Of a stretch of 34,020 nucleotides of DNA, positions 31,873 through 34,020 are shown piece after piece; the first letter of the stretch is position 1, and the number at the start of each line of letters is the position of its first letter. Origin of the DNA: Chitinophagales bacterium (GTDB taxonomy: Bacteria > Bacteroidota > Bacteroidia > Chitinophagales > Saprospiraceae); contig JAKSDI010000284.1 in NCBI GenBank assembly GCA_022360175.1, positions 1-34,020 on the forward strand, in the 5' to 3' direction. The translations under genes and the position numbers were made by a program. The notes beneath the pieces are model-generated. The model did no database searches, had not been told where the DNA came from, and worked only from the letters and a program-made list of their open reading frames with translations.

Positions 31873-32661
31873 ATGACAAAAGCCATTACTCTTTTAATCT
31901 TGATATTAATGTCAATCAATATGTTCTCTCAATCACTCAAGAAGGCTGAACTAGTTTCGATCAACGGAAAGAACATTTATTACGAAATCTATGGAGAAGG
32001 AAAACCATTGTTTCTTTTGCATGGTTACACACAGTCTTCCATTTCCTGGAAATCCTATGTCAAGGATTATGAGCAGGAGTATGAAGTATATTTAGTAGAT
32101 CTAAGCGGTCATGGAAAATCGGACCCATTTAGGGAAGACCTTGTCATAAAATCCGTAGCCGAAGATCTAAATGCCTTAATCAAGTACTTAAAACTAGAAC
32201 ACATCAAAGCAATAGGGTTTAGCTTTGGTGGAGATGTACTTTATCAACTAGCTTTAATCAACCCAACATTGATCGAAAGCATGATAAGCATTGGTGCGAT
32301 AGGCACCTGGACCATTCAGGACTTTCCTGAATACCTAGAAGTATTTACTTTTGAAAATCGAACTAATTTTCCCTGGCTTGCAGCATCTCATGATAGTGAT
32401 GAACATATAAAAGCAATACTACACCAGTTTAAAAACTATACTGTCCAACTAAGTAACGAGGAGCTACAAAGCATCCAACCAGAAGTATTAATAATGATTG
32501 GAGATGATGATGATGGTATGAGCCTTAAGGAAATATTCCGGGCGAGGGAAAACCTGCCCAATTCCGACCTGTGGATATTGCCTGATATTGCTCATGGAGC
32601 ACATGAAAATGAAAACAAGGAGGAATTCATTAAAAGATCAAAATTGTTCCTGAGCAAGTAA
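31873..32661 (+). CDS. Secreted alpha/beta hydrolase
   Basis: 262 residues. Signal peptide MTKAITLLILILMSINMFS then QS. Alpha/beta hydrolase fold: PLFLLHGYTQSSISW (oxyanion HG motif), LVDLSGHGKSDP, GFSFGG with nucleophile S117, VLIMIGDDDDGM with the acid, and IAHGAHEN with the catalytic His. Length is normal. It is a periplasmic esterase- or peptidase-like hydrolase of unknown substrate. It has its own upstream region of 200 bases after the acnB terminator, in which I see no clear promoter. Confidence 0.88.
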   Translation: MTKAITLLILILMSINMFSQSLKKAELVSINGKNIYYEIYGEGKPLFLLHGYTQSSISWKSYVKDYEQEYEVYLVDLSGHGKSDPFREDLVIKSVAEDLNALIKYLKLEHIKAIGFSFGGDVLYQLALINPTLIESMISIGAIGTWTIQDFPEYLEVFTFENRTNFPWLAASHDSDEHIKAILHQFKNYTVQLSNEELQSIQPEVLIMIGDDDDGMSLKEIFRARENLPNSDLWILPDIAHGAHENENKEEFIKRSKLFLSK

Positions 32662-32721
32662 TCTCTCGCTTTTTTAATGCTTGTTTCTGAGAAGAAAAAT
32701 ATTGTTTCTAACTTAGCCTCT

Positions 32722-32783
32722 AGAGGGGTATAAGTGCTGTGCTCCCTCAGGGAGCTGCCCATAGGGCTGAGGGGGACGCTCTA
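32722..32783 (+). repeat. Intergenic GC-rich repeat, copy 2
   Basis: GTATAAGTGCTGTGCTCCCT, then AGGGAGCTGCCCATAGGGCT and GAGGGGGA. GCTCCCT and AGGGAGC form a perfect 7-bp hairpin, and GCCC/GGGC a second. Diverged partner of 26262-26324. It lies between the hydrolase and AraC genes and may serve as a terminator-like structure. Confidence 0.6.
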
Positions 32784-32846
32784 TAAATTTAAACCAGTTC
32801 ACGCTCTAAACCCAATTAATTCCAGGCTTACATAAAACGTTGATGA

Positions 32847-33878
32847 GTGGACTTTGAAAATCAACTTATATTCTTTTTTAGCATATCAGGAGCATTTAAT
32901 GGTTTGTTCCTCTCAATATATTTTGCCTCAACGGCTCAAAAGAAAAAATTCTCTAATTATTTTTTAGCAATGCTCCTTCTAATGTTGAGCATTAGAATCA
33001 TAAAGTCTGTTTTTTTCTATTTCAACCCTCAGCTGTCAAATATCTTTATTCAAATTGGGCTTTCTGCCTGTATTTTAATTGGGCCATTTCTGTTTCTATA
33101 CCTGAAATCCTATGCAGAGAAGAGGAAACCTAATTGGATTGTTCATGTTTTTCCTTATTTAATTGGAATAAGCGTATTAGGCCTGTTCTTTCCATATGTA
33201 GAACACAGAGCTATTTGGAGTAGAGGAATTGTAAAGGGAATATATCTTCAATGGTTCATCTATATAATTCTAGCCTTTCCCTATGTAAAGCCAACAATCA
33301 AAAAGTTCAGAGACAGGCAAAAGTTGCACAACATTGACATCTGGATTATCAGTATTTATTTAGGAGTTTTGTTTATCTGGGCCGCTCATAATATAGGGGC
33401 CTATACATCTTATATTGTGGGTGCTTTGTCCTATACATTTGTCATATATTTAATCGCGTTGCTCTTTATTTTTAAAATCAACAAGAAATCTACATTCTTC
33501 CAGAATAAAGAAAAATACCACAACAAGGAAATAGACCAAGAAACAATCATTCAAATTGAGAAGGGAATAGCTCTTATAAATGAGAAGGAATTATTTCTTA
33601 ATCCAAATCTTACGCTTACTGATGTAGCCCGGGAGTTAAAAGTCTCAAAGCACAATTTATCTCAATATTTGAACGAAAAATTAGATAAATCTTTCTCTAC
33701 TTACATCAACGAGTTAAGAATTGAAAAGGCTAAACAATTGTTACAGATAAAAAGTAACTACACAATTGATGGCCTGGGTTACGAAAGTGGTTTCAATTCA
33801 AAATCTACCTTCTATACTGTTTTTAAAAAAATCACAGGTAAAACCCCTTCCCAATACAGGAAAGAAAATGGTTTTTAG
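32847..33878 (+). CDS. AraC-family regulator with N-terminal membrane domain
   Basis: 343 residues from GTG at 32847; the ATG at 32843 is out of frame. Seven hydrophobic segments fill residues about 5-210 (FFFSISGAFNGLFLSIYF onward). A cytoplasmic linker follows, then an AraC/XylS DNA-binding domain at about 240-340: LTDVARELKVSKHNLSQYLN as the first HTH and IDGLGYESGFNSKSTFYTVF with KKITGKTPSQYRKE as the second. This architecture is frequent in Bacteroidota and would sense a membrane or extracellular signal and switch transcription. Targets are unknown; the adjacent hydrolase is a candidate. The stop is followed by GAGGCTGTCTCATAAG. Confidence 0.9.
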   Translation: MDFENQLIFFFSISGAFNGLFLSIYFASTAQKKKFSNYFLAMLLLMLSIRIIKSVFFYFNPQLSNIFIQIGLSACILIGPFLFLYLKSYAEKRKPNWIVHVFPYLIGISVLGLFFPYVEHRAIWSRGIVKGIYLQWFIYIILAFPYVKPTIKKFRDRQKLHNIDIWIISIYLGVLFIWAAHNIGAYTSYIVGALSYTFVIYLIALLFIFKINKKSTFFQNKEKYHNKEIDQETIIQIEKGIALINEKELFLNPNLTLTDVARELKVSKHNLSQYLNEKLDKSFSTYINELRIEKAKQLLQIKSNYTIDGLGYESGFNSKSTFYTVFKKITGKTPSQYRKENGF

Positions 33879-33933
33879 TGAGGCTGTCTCATAAGTAGAA
33901 TTTGCTTAATATTTACTTGCAATTATTTGGTTT

Positions 33934-34016
33934 CCCACAGATTTCGCTGATCTCCACAGATAATAATTAGGCTTCAAGCCTAATTTAATCTGTGATATTC
34001 TGCGAGATTTGCGGGA
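33934..34016 (+). repeat. Long imperfect hairpin repeat at the window end
   Basis: CCCACAGATTTCGCTGAT on the left pairs imperfectly with ATTCTGCGAGATTTGCGGGA on the right, CACAGAT with ATCTGTG, and the centre AATTAGGCTT (33965-33974) with AAGCCTAATT (33976-33985) is perfect. CAGATTTCGCAGATT-type palindromes of this sort are common between genes in Bacteroidota. No coding content. Confidence 0.65.
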
Positions 34017-34020
34017 GATA

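Noticed and set aside
33881-33896. Insertion-sequence end GGCTGTCTCATAAG
   Set aside because: The motif resembles known IS ends, but no transposase or second end is inside the window, so I did not annotate it.
1-34020. Integrase, transposase, tRNA or rRNA genes
   Set aside because: I looked for tyrosine-recombinase motifs, transposase motifs and tRNA folds and found none; absence from the window does not exclude them nearby.

Overview
The window reads as chromosome of a Bacteroidota bacterium, probably of the Cytophagales/Flammeovirga type; this is inferred, since no rRNA or marker gene is present. Supporting signs are a -7 promoter box of the TAnnTTTG type, A-rich start regions without Shine-Dalgarno sequences, several lipoprotein signals, a TonB receptor with an N-terminal carboxypeptidase-regulatory-like domain, a C-terminal type IX secretion sorting domain, and AT-rich DNA. 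Every gene I can support lies on the + strand. No tRNA, rRNA, CRISPR array, transposase or integrase gene was seen.

Layout. 1-3039: the end of an unknown gene, a lipoprotein with an HExxH metallopeptidase signature and a lipoprotein of the serine beta-lactamase/penicillin-binding fold. 3040-5385: a small cassette-like block with a secreted unknown protein and a class A (CfxA/CepA-like) beta-lactamase. 5386-9301: a regulated outer-membrane uptake operon (TonB-dependent receptor plus beta-propeller lipoprotein, resembling the XusA/XusB xenosiderophore system), with a strong Bacteroidetes promoter between two matching dyads, and what may be the debris of the inner-membrane partner. 9302-24680: a long run of small, mostly unrelated accessory genes. 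They are separated by short spacers that carry inverted repeats and usually end in CCGTT or GTTA some 16-46 bases before the next start codon. Cargo includes membrane proteins, a PIN-domain protein, an XRE regulator, a second beta-lactamase-fold protein, a T9SS cargo protein, an esterase-TPR protein, two copies of an M50-like protease (one decaying), a VOC-domain lipoprotein, a phage-type coiled-coil protein, a DUF2867 protein and unknowns. 24682-33878: more ordinary chromosome with a DinB-like protein, a quinone reductase, a Coq4-like/lipase/DUF2459 cluster, aconitase B, an alpha/beta hydrolase and an AraC regulator, punctuated by palindromic intergenic repeats.

Main interpretation. The 3.2-5.3 kb and 9.4-24.7 kb blocks behave like gene-cassette arrays with attC-like spacers but no integrase in the window (a CALIN-like arrangement). 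Three diverged copies of one leader repeat stand in front of cassette runs at about 3207, 9370 and 11877. The attC reading is an inference: the GTT core and the stem-loops are visible, but the textbook core consensus is met only in part.
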